Source of the DNA: Mycobacterium sp. ACS1612
GTDB taxonomy: Bacteria > Actinomycetota > Actinomycetes > Mycobacteriales > Mycobacteriaceae
DNA: 64,000 nucleotides
Direction of reading: 5' to 3'
Assembly: GCF_001667505.1 (NCBI RefSeq)
Contig: NZ_LZHZ01000076.1
Coordinates: forward strand, 1 to 64,000
Positions 9,994 to 18,503 of the stretch are shown here, piece by piece. Below the pieces are notes generated by a model, which had not been told where the DNA came from, did no database searches, and saw only the letters and a list, made by a program, of their open reading frames with translations. Position 1 is the stretch's first letter; each line of letters opens with the position of its first letter. The position numbers and the translations under genes are program-made.

Positions 9994-11319
9994 TCAGGCT
10001 GGCCCGGTGAGATTTCCCCGCCGGACGTCTTCACGGCACTCGACGCGGGGTTTGCCGGTTTGCTGCACGCACACGTCGACCTGCTGCTCGATGCCGGCCG
10101 GGTACACCGGATCGTCAGGGCCGTTGGTGACGGTCGGAGTCGGGACCACACCGGACACCAAGGACCACATGATGTCGCCGGTCGTCGGCAGACGCGCGCA
10201 GTAGGCCTGTTGACCGCTCTCGGTGACGCCCGCGGCGCCCAGCACCGCGCAATCGGCGCCGACGAGCACCACGGGCACTGCCGGCGCGGGGCTTGCCTCG
10301 TCGCGGGGCCGCTCGAACAGCAGGACCGCTGCGACCGCAGCCGCGACCAGCAGGACAGCCACCGCCGCTGACGCGATGAGCCACGGCCGCGCCCAGCGCT
10401 TGGGTTCGACCCTGTTGCGACGGTGCGCGACCGCCATCGCGTCCAAGGTCGCGTCGTCGGCGCCGAATTCGTCGAGCCCCACGTCGAGATGTCGGGCGAG
10501 GGCTCTGGCGAAGTCCATGCAGGTGGAGTACCGGTCGTCGGGTGACTTGGCCAGCGCTTTGCACAACACCGGACCGAGCGCGGACAGTTCGGGTTTGCGC
10601 TCCGCGATCTCAGGGGGCGGTGCGGAGACGTGCCGGCTGATCACCACAGCGGGGTTGGGGTCCAGGTAGAGGTGTGAGCCGGTCAACAACTCGAAAGCCG
10701 TTGCGGCGAGAGAGTATTGGTCGGCGCGGCCGTCGAGCGTCAGGCCCATCAGCTGTTCCGGCGCAGCGTAGGCAACGGTGCCCACCGCTATGTTGGTTTC
10801 GGTCAACGAATTGGTGTCGTCGACCCGCCGCGCAATCCCGAAATCGGCCAGCATCGCCCGCCAGCCCCCTGAATCAAGTTCGGCCAGAAGGATATTGGCG
10901 GGCTTGACGTCGCGGTGCAGCAATTGGCGCTGGTGGGCGTAGTCAAGAGCGTCGGCGACCGCGGCGATGATCCGCGCGACTTCGTCGGGCGGCATGCCCT
11001 TGCGATAGCGCTCCTGCAGCAGGCGCGCGGCGTCGGTGCCCTCGACGTAGGCCATCGAGATCCACAACCGCCCGTCGTGCTCGCCGCGATCGTAGACGGC
11101 GACGATGTTCGGGTGCGACAGCGTGGAGGCATTCCGCGCTTCCCGGTTGAACCGTTCGCGATATGTGGTGTCTGTCGAAACCTGTTGGGCCAGCACCTTC
11201 ACTGCATCGCGCCGTGGCAGCCTCGGGTGCTGGGCCAGATAGACCTCGCCCATCGCACCGGAGCCCAGTCGCTGGATGATCGTGTACCCGGCGAACGTGT
11301 GGCCGGCTTCTAGCGACAT
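9994..11319 (-). CDS. PknF-like transmembrane serine/threonine protein kinase
   Basis: The 441-residue receptor-type kinase has its catalytic domain at about residues 10-270: glycine loop RLGSGAMGEVYLA, Lys in DAVKVL, catalytic LHRDVKPANI, ADFGIA and AAPEQ. One transmembrane helix follows (about 310-335, WLIASAAVAVLLVAAAVAAV), then an external domain of about 100 residues with four cysteines ending QQTGKPRVECRED. That C-terminus matches the end of M. tuberculosis PknF as I recall it, so the sensor domain is PknF-type. The ligand is unknown. It is divergent from the DUF732 gene at 11452. Several PknF paralogues occur in fast-growing mycobacteria, so strict orthology is not claimed. Confidence 0.92.
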   Translation of the reverse strand: MSLEAGHTFAGYTIIQRLGSGAMGEVYLAQHPRLPRRDAVKVLAQQVSTDTTYRERFNREARNASTLSHPNIVAVYDRGEHDGRLWISMAYVEGTDAARLLQERYRKGMPPDEVARIIAAVADALDYAHQRQLLHRDVKPANILLAELDSGGWRAMLADFGIARRVDDTNSLTETNIAVGTVAYAAPEQLMGLTLDGRADQYSLAATAFELLTGSHLYLDPNPAVVISRHVSAPPPEIAERKPELSALGPVLCKALAKSPDDRYSTCMDFARALARHLDVGLDEFGADDATLDAMAVAHRRNRVEPKRWARPWLIASAAVAVLLVAAAVAAVLLFERPRDEASPAPAVPVVLVGADCAVLGAAGVTESGQQAYCARLPTTGDIMWSLVSGVVPTPTVTNGPDDPVYPAGIEQQVDVCVQQTGKPRVECREDVRRGNLTGPA

Positions 11320-11451
11320 GTCGGGATCCTATCTATGGCCGCCCCCGCTCAATGGTCGCGTCTCGTCTCGGTAACGCGCCTGTCTCGAAATGCCCCGCGC
11401 GCTGCATGCCGCCTGCGCCGAGCGGGTAATCGGCGATAGGAAGGACTCACA

Positions 11452-11757
11452 ATGGCTATGTTCGCGAGAATCGCTTTGGTGTCGACGGTGTTCGTCGGCG
11501 CACTGGTCGCTGCGCCGACCGCCGCCGCTTCCCCGCAAACCGACTTCTGCCGGAGCATGGCCGGGGTGGGTTTCACGCAGGACTGCGCCACCCTCACCGC
11601 CCTGGCCCAGGATGTCTGCACGCAGTACAACCGCGGTGTCGATCTGACCACTGTGCTGCAGAAACTGGATCAGACGACCAAGAACGAGAACCTGTCGAAC
11701 TACATCATCGCCGGCGCCCAGGTGTACTTGTGCCCTCAGCGTGCCGCGACGACCTGA
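11452..11757 (+). CDS. DUF732 family exported protein
   Basis: Small exported protein of 101 residues with a signal peptide (MAMFARIALVSTVFVG to PTAAAS) and a mature domain containing paired cysteines (DFCRSM, DCATL, DVCTQY, YLCPQ). This is the pattern of the mycobacterial DUF732 family, whose function is unknown. The ATG start has an excellent AGGAAGGA site. It is transcribed away from the kinase gene, and the shared 130-base gap holds both promoters. Confidence 0.8.
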   Translation: MAMFARIALVSTVFVGALVAAPTAAASPQTDFCRSMAGVGFTQDCATLTALAQDVCTQYNRGVDLTTVLQKLDQTTKNENLSNYIIAGAQVYLCPQRAATT

Positions 11758-11762
11758 CGCGA

Positions 11763-12623
11763 CTACTGCCGGTTCGGTGGGGCCGCGTCGACGAACCTAC
11801 GCGCGATCTCGGCGACCCGGGTATTGGACTGCTGAGACAACCTGCGCAGCAGGCTGAACGCTTCGTCGGCGCTGATCTGGTGGCGCTCCATCAGCATGCC
11901 CTTGGCCTGCCCGATGATGTCGCGTGAGGCCAGCGCCTCACGGAGTTGGCTCTCGCGGCGGACCGCGTTCCATGCCAGCGCCGCATGCGCGGCATACACC
12001 AGCCCGACACGTTCTGCGTCGGCGTCCAAGGAGTGCGGTTGCTCGGCGTAGAAGGTGAGCGCACCCAGGAGTTGGCGCTCAACCACGAGCGGATATGTCA
12101 GCGCAGACCGAATCGGGGTCTGCGCCAACGCCTCCCGCTGGAAGTTCGGCCAGCGGGTGTCGGTGGTCAGGTCGTCGACACGGATGGTGTCGCGGTCCCG
12201 GACCGCGTCCAGGTAGGGGCCTTCCTGATAGCGCCGTTGAATGGCATCCAGTAGACCGGGATAGCGCCCGACGGTGTTGGCCGCGTCGGCGCCACCGCGA
12301 CCGTCGGCGACGGTGATACCGGCGTACTGGGCGCCGGAGACGAATTCAAGGCCGCCGACAGCGAGTTCGTCGAGCAACCTGCCGCTTGACCGGGCGTGCC
12401 GGGCGTGTGCGTCGCGAATCGACTCCGCGAGTCGCACGTGGATGTCGGCGTCGGAAGCCGGCGCGGAATGTTCGTTGATGAGCCGAGACGCCACATCGGA
12501 GACCGGCAGCTGGTCGTGGGCGGCGGCGGCATCGATCTCCCGGGTCAAGAGCTCGACGGCGACGGTGACCCTTTCGGTACCAGTTGGGTCGCAACCGACT
12601 TCTGGTTGTCGCCGTATCCGCAT
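11763..12623 (-). CDS. GAF and ANTAR domain transcription antitermination regulator
   Basis: This cytoplasmic regulator of about 286 residues has a GAF sensor domain (about 75-215, including YAGITVADGRG and the RSALTYPLVV stretch) followed by a C-terminal ANTAR domain. ANTAR hallmarks are visible: REALASRDIIGQAKGMLMER and ADEAFSLLRRLSQQSN. ANTAR domains bind paired hairpins in RNA and block termination. ATG 12623 has AGGAAG at a good distance; the upstream GTG 12632 overlaps that site and is less likely. Its end is 6 bases from the end of the convergent DUF732 gene. The target RNAs and the GAF ligand are unknown. Confidence 0.9.
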   Translation of the reverse strand: MRIRRQPEVGCDPTGTERVTVAVELLTREIDAAAAHDQLPVSDVASRLINEHSAPASDADIHVRLAESIRDAHARHARSSGRLLDELAVGGLEFVSGAQYAGITVADGRGGADAANTVGRYPGLLDAIQRRYQEGPYLDAVRDRDTIRVDDLTTDTRWPNFQREALAQTPIRSALTYPLVVERQLLGALTFYAEQPHSLDADAERVGLVYAAHAALAWNAVRRESQLREALASRDIIGQAKGMLMERHQISADEAFSLLRRLSQQSNTRVAEIARRFVDAAPPNRQ

Positions 12624-12799
12624 TGTCAGCACTTCCTGTACCTAAACCGCTATCACGGGCACTACAGAATCTGTAGCTCACGATATAGATTTTTGGATAG
12701 TATCGCCTCAAAGCTTGTACAAGATCAAGAGCAGATGTTTACTGGTGCTCGCCAGATGTTTCTGCTGTCTAGCACTGAGTATTGGGGGCCGTCGCCTCG

Positions 12800-13138
12800 A
12801 TGACCACAGACGACCGCAAGGTCGGTCCGCCAGCGTCTGACCGCGGGGTCTACCCGATCTCAGTGGTTGCCGAGTTGTCCGGCATCCCCGAGCAGCCATT
12901 GCGTTTGTATGAGCGCCGCGGCCTGCTGACCCCGGCGCGCAGTGCAGGCGGAACCCGACGCTACAGCGCCGACGATCTGGTCCGACTGCAGCGCATCAGC
13001 GAACTTGTCGCTGATGGGGTGAACCTCGCGGGGATCGCTCGAATTCTCGAACTCGAGGACCGCAACGAGGCGCTCGACGACCGCAACGTTCAGCTGGAAG
13101 GTGACAACGCCGCGCTACGGGCGAACCAGAGCGATTGA
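12800..13138 (+). CDS. MerR/HspR-like transcriptional regulator
   Basis: The 112-residue DNA-binding protein has a MerR winged helix: YPISVVAELSGIPEQPLRLY, RRGLLTPARSAGGTRRYS and VNLAGIARIL. These resemble HspR, the repressor of the dnaK operon, more than metal-sensing MerR proteins; there is no metal-binding cysteine. The C-terminus is a short coiled coil (ELEDRNEALDDRNVQLEGDN). No chaperone gene is adjacent, so it is an HspR-like paralogue rather than HspR itself. ATG 12800 is chosen over TTG 12782. It is divergent from the ANTAR regulator. Confidence 0.85.
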   Translation: MTTDDRKVGPPASDRGVYPISVVAELSGIPEQPLRLYERRGLLTPARSAGGTRRYSADDLVRLQRISELVADGVNLAGIARILELEDRNEALDDRNVQLEGDNAALRANQSD

Positions 13139-13239
13139 TGGGCGTCCCTTCTGAGTAGTTGGGATCGGTAGCAAGCCGGCCCGGCTGTACTTGCCGAGAC
13201 AACGACGCCCACCCGCGGCGCCTCAGAAGGGAAAACAAA

Positions 13240-13521
13240 GTGAAGATCGTGCCCACCGCCCTCGAGCAACAGATCAACCGCGTCGACCGCCAGCCGAGCC
13301 TGGCCATCGGGATCAGCGCCGGACTGGTCGCATTCTGGTCCTTGTACCGGGTGCTCTGGTCGCTGTATCTGGCAGTGACCTACAACTTCCTGTTCGGCTC
13401 GCTGGTTTTTTCGATCGTGCTGTGGGGCGTTATCGGCGCCGCGGCGGCCATCGTGGCCATCGGATTCCTCATCCGATACAGGGAAGGCGCCGCGGACACC
13501 GACGAGACGCACCACTCGTGA
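13240..13521 (+). CDS. Small two-helix membrane protein
   Basis: The 93-residue protein starts at GTG 13240 behind AGAAGGGAAA. Two hydrophobic segments are visible, SLAIGISAGLVAFWSLY and a longer one ending IVAIGFLIRY, with a polar His/Asp-rich tail. No family is recognised. It lies about 100 bases downstream of the HspR-like regulator in the same direction and may share its transcript. Confidence 0.6.
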   Translation: MKIVPTALEQQINRVDRQPSLAIGISAGLVAFWSLYRVLWSLYLAVTYNFLFGSLVFSIVLWGVIGAAAAIVAIGFLIRYREGAADTDETHHS

Positions 13522-13873
13522 TCCGTTGCGCGCCAACAAGACAGGCGTCGAGCGGCGCGTAACTTCAAACGGATCCATGTCGGCGCGCTGCTCTCAGGCT
13601 GGCAGTGAGCCTGGCGCAGGCACAACCCTTGCCCGGTGTCGGGCAGAGTGGAGGTCGGAAGGCCTCAACACGGCGACCGGGCATGGCGCGCCGGGTGTGC
13701 CGGTGAACTGGCACAGGATGGTTTGCCACACGTGGTATGGAACCAACTACGGCTACGAAAACATCACTGCCCGCCGATCGCATTCATGTGCCCAAGAGAC
13801 GGCGACTCGGCGATCAGACGGGGATGCGATATGGGTACACCGTGGTCAACTGTCTTCGGAGAGGAATCGGTGA
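13522..13873. other. Intergenic region without recognisable gene
   Basis: About 350 bases between the small membrane protein and the NADH dehydrogenase. Short open frames exist on both strands, but none has a ribosome site plus plausible protein composition. The promoter of the dehydrogenase should lie in the right half. No hairpin or operator was recognised. Confidence 0.5.
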
Positions 13874-15247
13874 GTGATGGGTCAGGGTCCGACGAAGGTG
13901 TTGATCATCGGCGGTGGGTTCGGCGGACTGTTCTGCGCGCGCAGGCTCGGACGTGCCGACGTCGAGGTGACGATCCTGGATCGCGCCGCTTGTCATGTGT
14001 TCCAACCCTTGTTGTATCAATGCGCGACGGGGACGCTGAGCATCGGCCAGATCAGCCGGTCGCTGCGTGAAGAACTCGCGCGCCACGGCAACGTAACCAC
14101 GCTCCTGGGGGAAGCGTTCGACCTCGATCCCGACAACCGCCGAGTAACGGCCCGCCGACCCGATGACACGACGTTCACCGTCGACTACGACGTCTTGGTC
14201 GTTGCCGCCGGTATGCGTCAGTCCTACTTCGGCCACGACGAATTCGCTCAATGGGCTCCAGGGATGAAGACACTCGATGACGCAGTGACCGTGCGTCGGC
14301 GATTATTCGGCGCGTTCGAGATGGCCGAGACGCTGCCTGCGGGTCCCGAAAGAGAGGCCTGGCTGACTTTTGCCATCGCCGGCGGGGGACCCACCGGCGT
14401 CGAATTGGCCGGGCAGATCCGAGAGATGGCCACCCGCACGCTCGCCAATGAGTTTCACAGCATCGCGCCCGAAGACGCCCGCGTGCTCCTGTTCGACGGG
14501 GGTCACTGTGTGCTGGACAGCTTCGCGTCCGATCTCACCTCCAGTGCCACCAAGACGTTGGAGAAGTTGGGGGTCGAGTTGCACATGGGTGTCCATGTGA
14601 GCGATGTACGGCGTGACGGCGTGACGGTCACGCCGAAAAACGGCGATGCGCCAGTCGAATTTGCCGCCCGGACGGTTCTGTGGACCGCAGGCGTCGAGGC
14701 GGTGCCCTTCGCGCGACGCGTCGCCGAGGTGCTGGGTGCAGAATCCGATCACGCCGGACGCATCGCCGTTGACCCCGAATTGTGCGTGCCGGGTCACCGC
14801 GAGGTCTTCGTGATCGGCGACCTCGCCGGGCGCGACCATCTGCCGGGCGTGGCAGAGAACGCGATGCAGGGCGGGTTGCACGCGGCCTCATGCGTCCGTC
14901 GCGATCTCGACGGTAAACCCCGCCGCCCATATCGATACCGCGACCTGGGCGCTGCGGCGTACATCAGCCGAGGACACGCATTGTTGCAAGCCGGCCCGGT
15001 CAAACTTTCCGGGCTGCTCGGGTGGCTGGGCTGGGGACTCATCCACATTGCCTTTCTCACCGGTGTGCAAAACCGCATCAGCACTCTCGCGACCTGGTTG
15101 ATCACCATTGCGCGTGCCCACCGCACCGATCGAACGTTCGTTCTCGGCAGCACGACCTCGCCCGAGCATCCCTACAACTGGTTGAAGTTCGCCCACCCGC
15201 ATCTGCGCCGCATTCAGGATCCGGCAAGCGCGGAACAGAGCGCGTGA
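13874..15247 (+). CDS. Type II NADH dehydrogenase (NDH-2) family flavoprotein
   Basis: Single-subunit, non-proton-pumping NADH:quinone oxidoreductase family, 457 residues. Two dinucleotide-binding motifs are present: VLIIGGGFGGL near the N-terminus (FAD) and IAGGGPTGVE at about residue 170 (NADH). VFVIGDLA at about 315 is the second FAD contact. The C-terminal amphipathic part (LSGLLGWLGWGLIHIAF) would sit on the membrane. Starts GTG 13874 and ATG 13877 both follow GGAGAGGAA. Mycobacteria usually carry Ndh and NdhA elsewhere; I cannot say which subgroup this belongs to. A 32-codon membrane micro-ORF follows at 15291. Confidence 0.9.
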   Translation: MMGQGPTKVLIIGGGFGGLFCARRLGRADVEVTILDRAACHVFQPLLYQCATGTLSIGQISRSLREELARHGNVTTLLGEAFDLDPDNRRVTARRPDDTTFTVDYDVLVVAAGMRQSYFGHDEFAQWAPGMKTLDDAVTVRRRLFGAFEMAETLPAGPEREAWLTFAIAGGGPTGVELAGQIREMATRTLANEFHSIAPEDARVLLFDGGHCVLDSFASDLTSSATKTLEKLGVELHMGVHVSDVRRDGVTVTPKNGDAPVEFAARTVLWTAGVEAVPFARRVAEVLGAESDHAGRIAVDPELCVPGHREVFVIGDLAGRDHLPGVAENAMQGGLHAASCVRRDLDGKPRRPYRYRDLGAAAYISRGHALLQAGPVKLSGLLGWLGWGLIHIAFLTGVQNRISTLATWLITIARAHRTDRTFVLGSTTSPEHPYNWLKFAHPHLRRIQDPASAEQSA

Positions 15248-15290
15248 TGCCTGCCGCGCAGAAGTGGCCGCTTTCCATAGCCTGGGATGT

Positions 15291-15389
15291 ATGACGACTT
15301 TCTACGAGGTGCTGCTCGCCGTGATGAGTGGCGTGATCATCTGGTTTGCGATCTACGTGCTATATCGGCTGTTGACCGACGACTCGTGA
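15291..15389 (+). CDS. Putative 32-residue single-pass membrane micropeptide
   Basis: An ATG-initiated frame of 32 codons lies 43 bases after the NDH-2 stop. Its product reads as one membrane helix: short polar start MTTFYE, hydrophobic core LLAVMSGVIIWFAIYVLY, then RLLTDDS with a positive-inside arginine. Size and shape resemble small subunits of respiratory complexes. The ribosome site (GGGAT) is weak, so translation is uncertain. No family is recognised. Confidence 0.4.
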   Translation: MTTFYEVLLAVMSGVIIWFAIYVLYRLLTDDS

Positions 15390-15790
15390 CTGAGACTCGA
15401 GCACAGGTCGCACGTGAAGCCCGCGTTATCCCTGTGCCACAGGCGATTCTGATCACCGTGCACATGATGTCGTGCCTTCTAGCGGAGTCACACAAAGTGG
15501 TTGCCGCGTACTGATATCCGCCACCTACCGATTCCGGCACGACGAACTGTCCTGACGTGCCGTCCACGACGAAGTTCGACGGGTCCGGGAGACGATGGCC
15601 GCTGTCTCGGCATCGACATCGGTCCAGCCGGCGGCTTTACGAGGGCGGCTGGCATCACTCGCCGAGTACACACCTTTTCTGCACGAAGTATTGGGCACCA
15701 GCGACTAAGCGCCCCGGCTGTCCGCTTAGTTAACGTGCGCACGATCCACAGATGTGACCGTGCCCGCGGTTACTCGGTAGCATCCTTCCG
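15390..15790. other. Intergenic region without recognisable gene
   Basis: About 400 bases upstream of the cutinase gene. Only short frames with unconvincing composition are present. The cutinase promoter is expected in the last 100 bases. I see no IS-end motif here of the kind found at 16660. Confidence 0.5.
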
Positions 15791-16642
15791 ATGAGCAACC
15801 ACCAACGCGGTTTGCGGGGCGCCACCCACGGTGCCACCGCGGTGCTGACCGCCGGTCTTCTGCTGATCGCGCCAAGCGCTTTCTCGCACAGCTTGCCCTC
15901 GGCCAGCGCCGACGACTGCCCGGACGTCGAGGTGACCTTCGCCCGCGGCACCGACGAACCGGCCGGCCTCGGGCGCGTCGGCCAGGCCCTGGTTGACGCG
16001 CTGCGCCAACAGACCGGCATGAACATCGGTACGTATGCGGTGAACTACAAGGCAAGCCTTCTCCAGTTGCATACCGACGACGGCTCCAAGGACGCCGTAG
16101 CGCACATCAAATCCATGGCCGATAAATGCCCGAATACGCCGCAGGTGTTGGGCGGCTATTCACAGGGTGCGTCGGTGGTTGACATCGTCACCGGAAATTC
16201 GGTGGGGGGCCTCCTCAGAGGCACTACGCTGCCAGCCCCATACGCCGCTAACGTCGCGGCGGTCGTCACCTTCGGCAATGTGGCCGACCGCACCAAACAA
16301 CCGATAACGACCCATAGTGCGCTGCTCGGTTCCAAGGCGATGGACCTGTGCAACCCGATGGACCCGATCTGTCACGAGGGTCCCGGTAATGAATGGAGCG
16401 GACACACCGAGGGCTACGTACCCTTCTACACCGACCAAGCGGCGAGCTTCGTTGTCGCGCAACTCCTGGGCGCCCAACTTCCGACTCCGCCGGATCCATA
16501 TGCGGCGCCTGGGCCGTACGCGACGCCGAATCCATACGCGACGCCCGGGCCGTACGCGACGCCGAATCCTTATGCGACATCCGGGCCTTCTGGGACGCTG
16601 GCCCCGTCTGCGGCGGCTGACGGGCCCACCGCTTTCCACTGA
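15791..16642 (+). CDS. Exported cutinase-family serine esterase (Culp/Cfp21-like)
   Basis: Secreted alpha/beta-hydrolase, 283 residues, acting on esters or lipids outside the cell. It has a signal peptide (to about residue 40, SASADDCPD), nucleophile elbow GGYSQGAS, catalytic Asp in DPICHEG and His in SGHTEGY, and four conserved cysteines. After the catalytic domain comes a Pro-rich tail with repeated PYATPNPYATPG units (16495-16585), encoded by about 30-bp repeats. The last codons (GCTTTCCAC then stop) lie in a 14-bp tandem duplication. The substrate cannot be told from sequence. Confidence 0.92.
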   Translation: MSNHQRGLRGATHGATAVLTAGLLLIAPSAFSHSLPSASADDCPDVEVTFARGTDEPAGLGRVGQALVDALRQQTGMNIGTYAVNYKASLLQLHTDDGSKDAVAHIKSMADKCPNTPQVLGGYSQGASVVDIVTGNSVGGLLRGTTLPAPYAANVAAVVTFGNVADRTKQPITTHSALLGSKAMDLCNPMDPICHEGPGNEWSGHTEGYVPFYTDQAASFVVAQLLGAQLPTPPDPYAAPGPYATPNPYATPGPYATPNPYATSGPSGTLAPSAAADGPTAFH

Positions 16643-16655
16643 CCGCTTTCCACTG
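16628..16655. repeat. 14-bp tandem duplication across the cutinase stop codon
   Basis: ACCGCTTTCCACTG occurs at 16628-16641 and again, identically and without gap, at 16642-16655. The first copy contains the end of the cutinase gene including its stop. The duplication ends four bases before the IS-end-like repeats at 16660, so it may record the insertion or a repair event at the edge of the island. Confidence 0.85.
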
Positions 16656-16659
16656 GGAG

Positions 16660-16723
16660 CGTCAAGGATCAGCCGAAGTAGGTGTAAAGCATCAGTCGAA
16701 ACACTGTCAGCCATCACCCGACG
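16660..16723. repeat. IS-end-like triple repeat, left edge of the island
   Basis: Three imperfect 19-base motifs follow each other at 16660-16678 (CGTCAAGGATCAGCCGAAG), 16683-16701 and 16705-16723, spaced 22-23 bases. The same triple array in the same orientation lies at 19135-19200. Arrays of TGTCAAG-CATCA-CCGA motifs look like the transposase-binding ends of IS481-type elements. This copy has no transposase gene beside it. Confidence 0.75.
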
Positions 16724-16949
16724 TAATACAACGGCCGGGATTTCGACAGTGATCTACGGCCGCGACAACATCGTCATCATGTCCTCGCGGCCGGATTCCA
16801 CATGGCTCGGTGCTGATCTTGGCCGATTGCGGGCGGCGGCTAGGGCCTTGAATCCAATCAGGCTGGCCCTCAGCGGCTTTAAGTGCCATGTGTGGCGGGC
16901 CAACGTCGGCCACGCTGCTACGCCGTCGTGTCACCAACGTGTTGAAACG

Positions 16950-18215
16950 CTAGTTGGTGAATTTGAGTGTGTCTCCCCAGTTTCCGATTTCCCAGGTGCC
17001 GTTGTAGCCCGAGAACCCGTGGTCTGTCTTGGTTGCTGTTCCGCTTGTCTGAGCGGGGTTATCTGCCGTGCCGGTGATCTCTGCGATCCTGATCCCGAAT
17101 TGGGTGATTGAGCCCCACTGTTGTATTTGACTGTTCATCTGCTGGATGTCGCGTCCGGCACTGTTGCCGGAGTCGGGCTGGATTGCCGCCTTGTAGGCGC
17201 GTGCTGCCGTTTTTATTCCGTTGAAGTAGTCGAGGTAGCTTTGCTTGATGGGCCCGTCCAGTTGATCGCACATCTTTTGGCATTGTGTAACGACGTTCTC
17301 AATGTCCAGGATTTCGAACACCATGTCGGCCACCGACATGACCACGGCGACAACTGTGATGAACTTGCCGACAGCATCCATGGCGCCAAAAGCGGTGGCG
17401 TCTACTTCCTCCACGGGAAGGCCGGCGGCCTCTGCTTGCGCCCTAATGGTGTCGTTCGCAATCTTCAGTTTATAAAACATAATTGCTATGCACGCATTTT
17501 GGACCATGGATATTTCAGCTTTACCAGGGAAAGTCCAACCCGCCAGGAAGTCCATGAATTTTTTGACGTCGGCATCAGTCTTTTTGCTGAGGTTCAGGGT
17601 ATCCAAAGCATCGTAGACCGCGTTTATCTCGTCGCTGTCGTATAGGCGTCGCGCGGAGCCGGCGTACTGTTTAAAGGTCCCGGCATCGAGCGTTGTGTTT
17701 CTCTGTACCTGCGCGAGGAATTGCAGGAGGAGGCCCCGACATGTTCGCGTGTCGAGGCCCACCGGAGCCTTGCTGACTATCAGGTCGTTGTTCTTTTTGT
17801 ATGTAGCGACGTAATTACTCACGTTCGGGTTGATCTGAGCGGAAATATCAGTGTCTGCTGATGTCAGCTTATTGTTGAGTTCTGTTGATTTCGATGATAT
17901 TACTTTTTGCTGAATTATCTCGGCGGCTTGGAGGGCGGCGAACGCTGCCATCCCAAGTCCGAAAGACCAGATTGCAGCTACCGCGGCTGCGTCGGCAGCG
18001 ATCTGGGTGGCGTCGGCCGCAATGGTCCGGTCACGCACCTCGCACGCCAAGTCGTGCAACGTCGTGAACTCGGCATTGACCGCCTTGTCTGAATCGAACT
18101 CTCCAAGATTTACGAAGAGAGCCTGCTCAGAAATAATGCGGTCGATGTTTTCGTCTGATTCGGTCTCCCAGGTAGACATGTAGTTCAAGTAGGTGATGAG
18201 GTCCGTGCTGGCCAT
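16950..18215 (-). CDS. Unrecognised 421-residue helical protein, possible alpha-pore-forming-toxin-like
   Basis: I do not recognise the family with certainty. The product is mostly helical, lacks a signal peptide, and has two hydrophobic segments: residues about 85-110 (AAIWSFGLGMAAFAALQAAE) and about 285-305 (KFITVVAVVMSVADMVFEIL). Long polar heptad-like helices flank them. A Gly/Trp-rich tail, GFSGYNGTWEIGNWGDTL, closes it. Long helices around a hydrophobic hairpin recall ClyA/HBL/Mak-type alpha-pore-forming proteins; this is inference from architecture only. Base composition is far below the neighbours (for example 20 of 60 G+C at 17461-17520), indicating transfer. The ATG has GAAAGG upstream. 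It probably shares a transcript with the 52-codon gene at 18345. Confidence 0.8.
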   Translation of the reverse strand: MASTDLITYLNYMSTWETESDENIDRIISEQALFVNLGEFDSDKAVNAEFTTLHDLACEVRDRTIAADATQIAADAAAVAAIWSFGLGMAAFAALQAAEIIQQKVISSKSTELNNKLTSADTDISAQINPNVSNYVATYKKNNDLIVSKAPVGLDTRTCRGLLLQFLAQVQRNTTLDAGTFKQYAGSARRLYDSDEINAVYDALDTLNLSKKTDADVKKFMDFLAGWTFPGKAEISMVQNACIAIMFYKLKIANDTIRAQAEAAGLPVEEVDATAFGAMDAVGKFITVVAVVMSVADMVFEILDIENVVTQCQKMCDQLDGPIKQSYLDYFNGIKTAARAYKAAIQPDSGNSAGRDIQQMNSQIQQWGSITQFGIRIAEITGTADNPAQTSGTATKTDHGFSGYNGTWEIGNWGDTLKFTN

Positions 18216-18344
18216 GTGAGGTTTGCCTTTCGAATTGACTATTCAACCGACGTACACGTCGGCCGTCGTGAAGCTGTGGTCTTGCTGACGCGGTGCGGTG
18301 GGGCGGCCGATTGCGGGCGGATGATGGTGCGGAAATCCGCGCCA

Positions 18345-18503
18345 TCACCTCTTGCAGTAACCGGTCACGGTGTCTCGCACCGTATGGACGAGGAGCCCCA
18401 GGTGAAGAATCGGCGCGGCCGGTGTTCCGACATTGCCCGCTTCGAGGCCTAGTCGATAAAGCAACAGCGGTTGTGCGATTTTCGTACTATCGGTCGTTGT
18501 CAT
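18345..18503 (-). CDS. Small 52-residue protein upstream of the helical island gene
   Basis: ATG 18503 has a strong AAGGGGG ribosome site five bases upstream, which supports translation. The product (MTTTDSTKIAQPLLLYRLGL, then an Asn/Gly/Pro segment and LGLLVHTVRDTVTGYCKR) looks like the first strands of a beta-sandwich. It faintly recalls the N-terminus of DUF1842 proteins, which are about 120 residues or longer, so it may be a truncated gene. It reads toward the 421-residue gene 130 bases downstream. Confidence 0.5.
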   Translation of the reverse strand: MTTTDSTKIAQPLLLYRLGLEAGNVGTPAAPILHLGLLVHTVRDTVTGYCKR

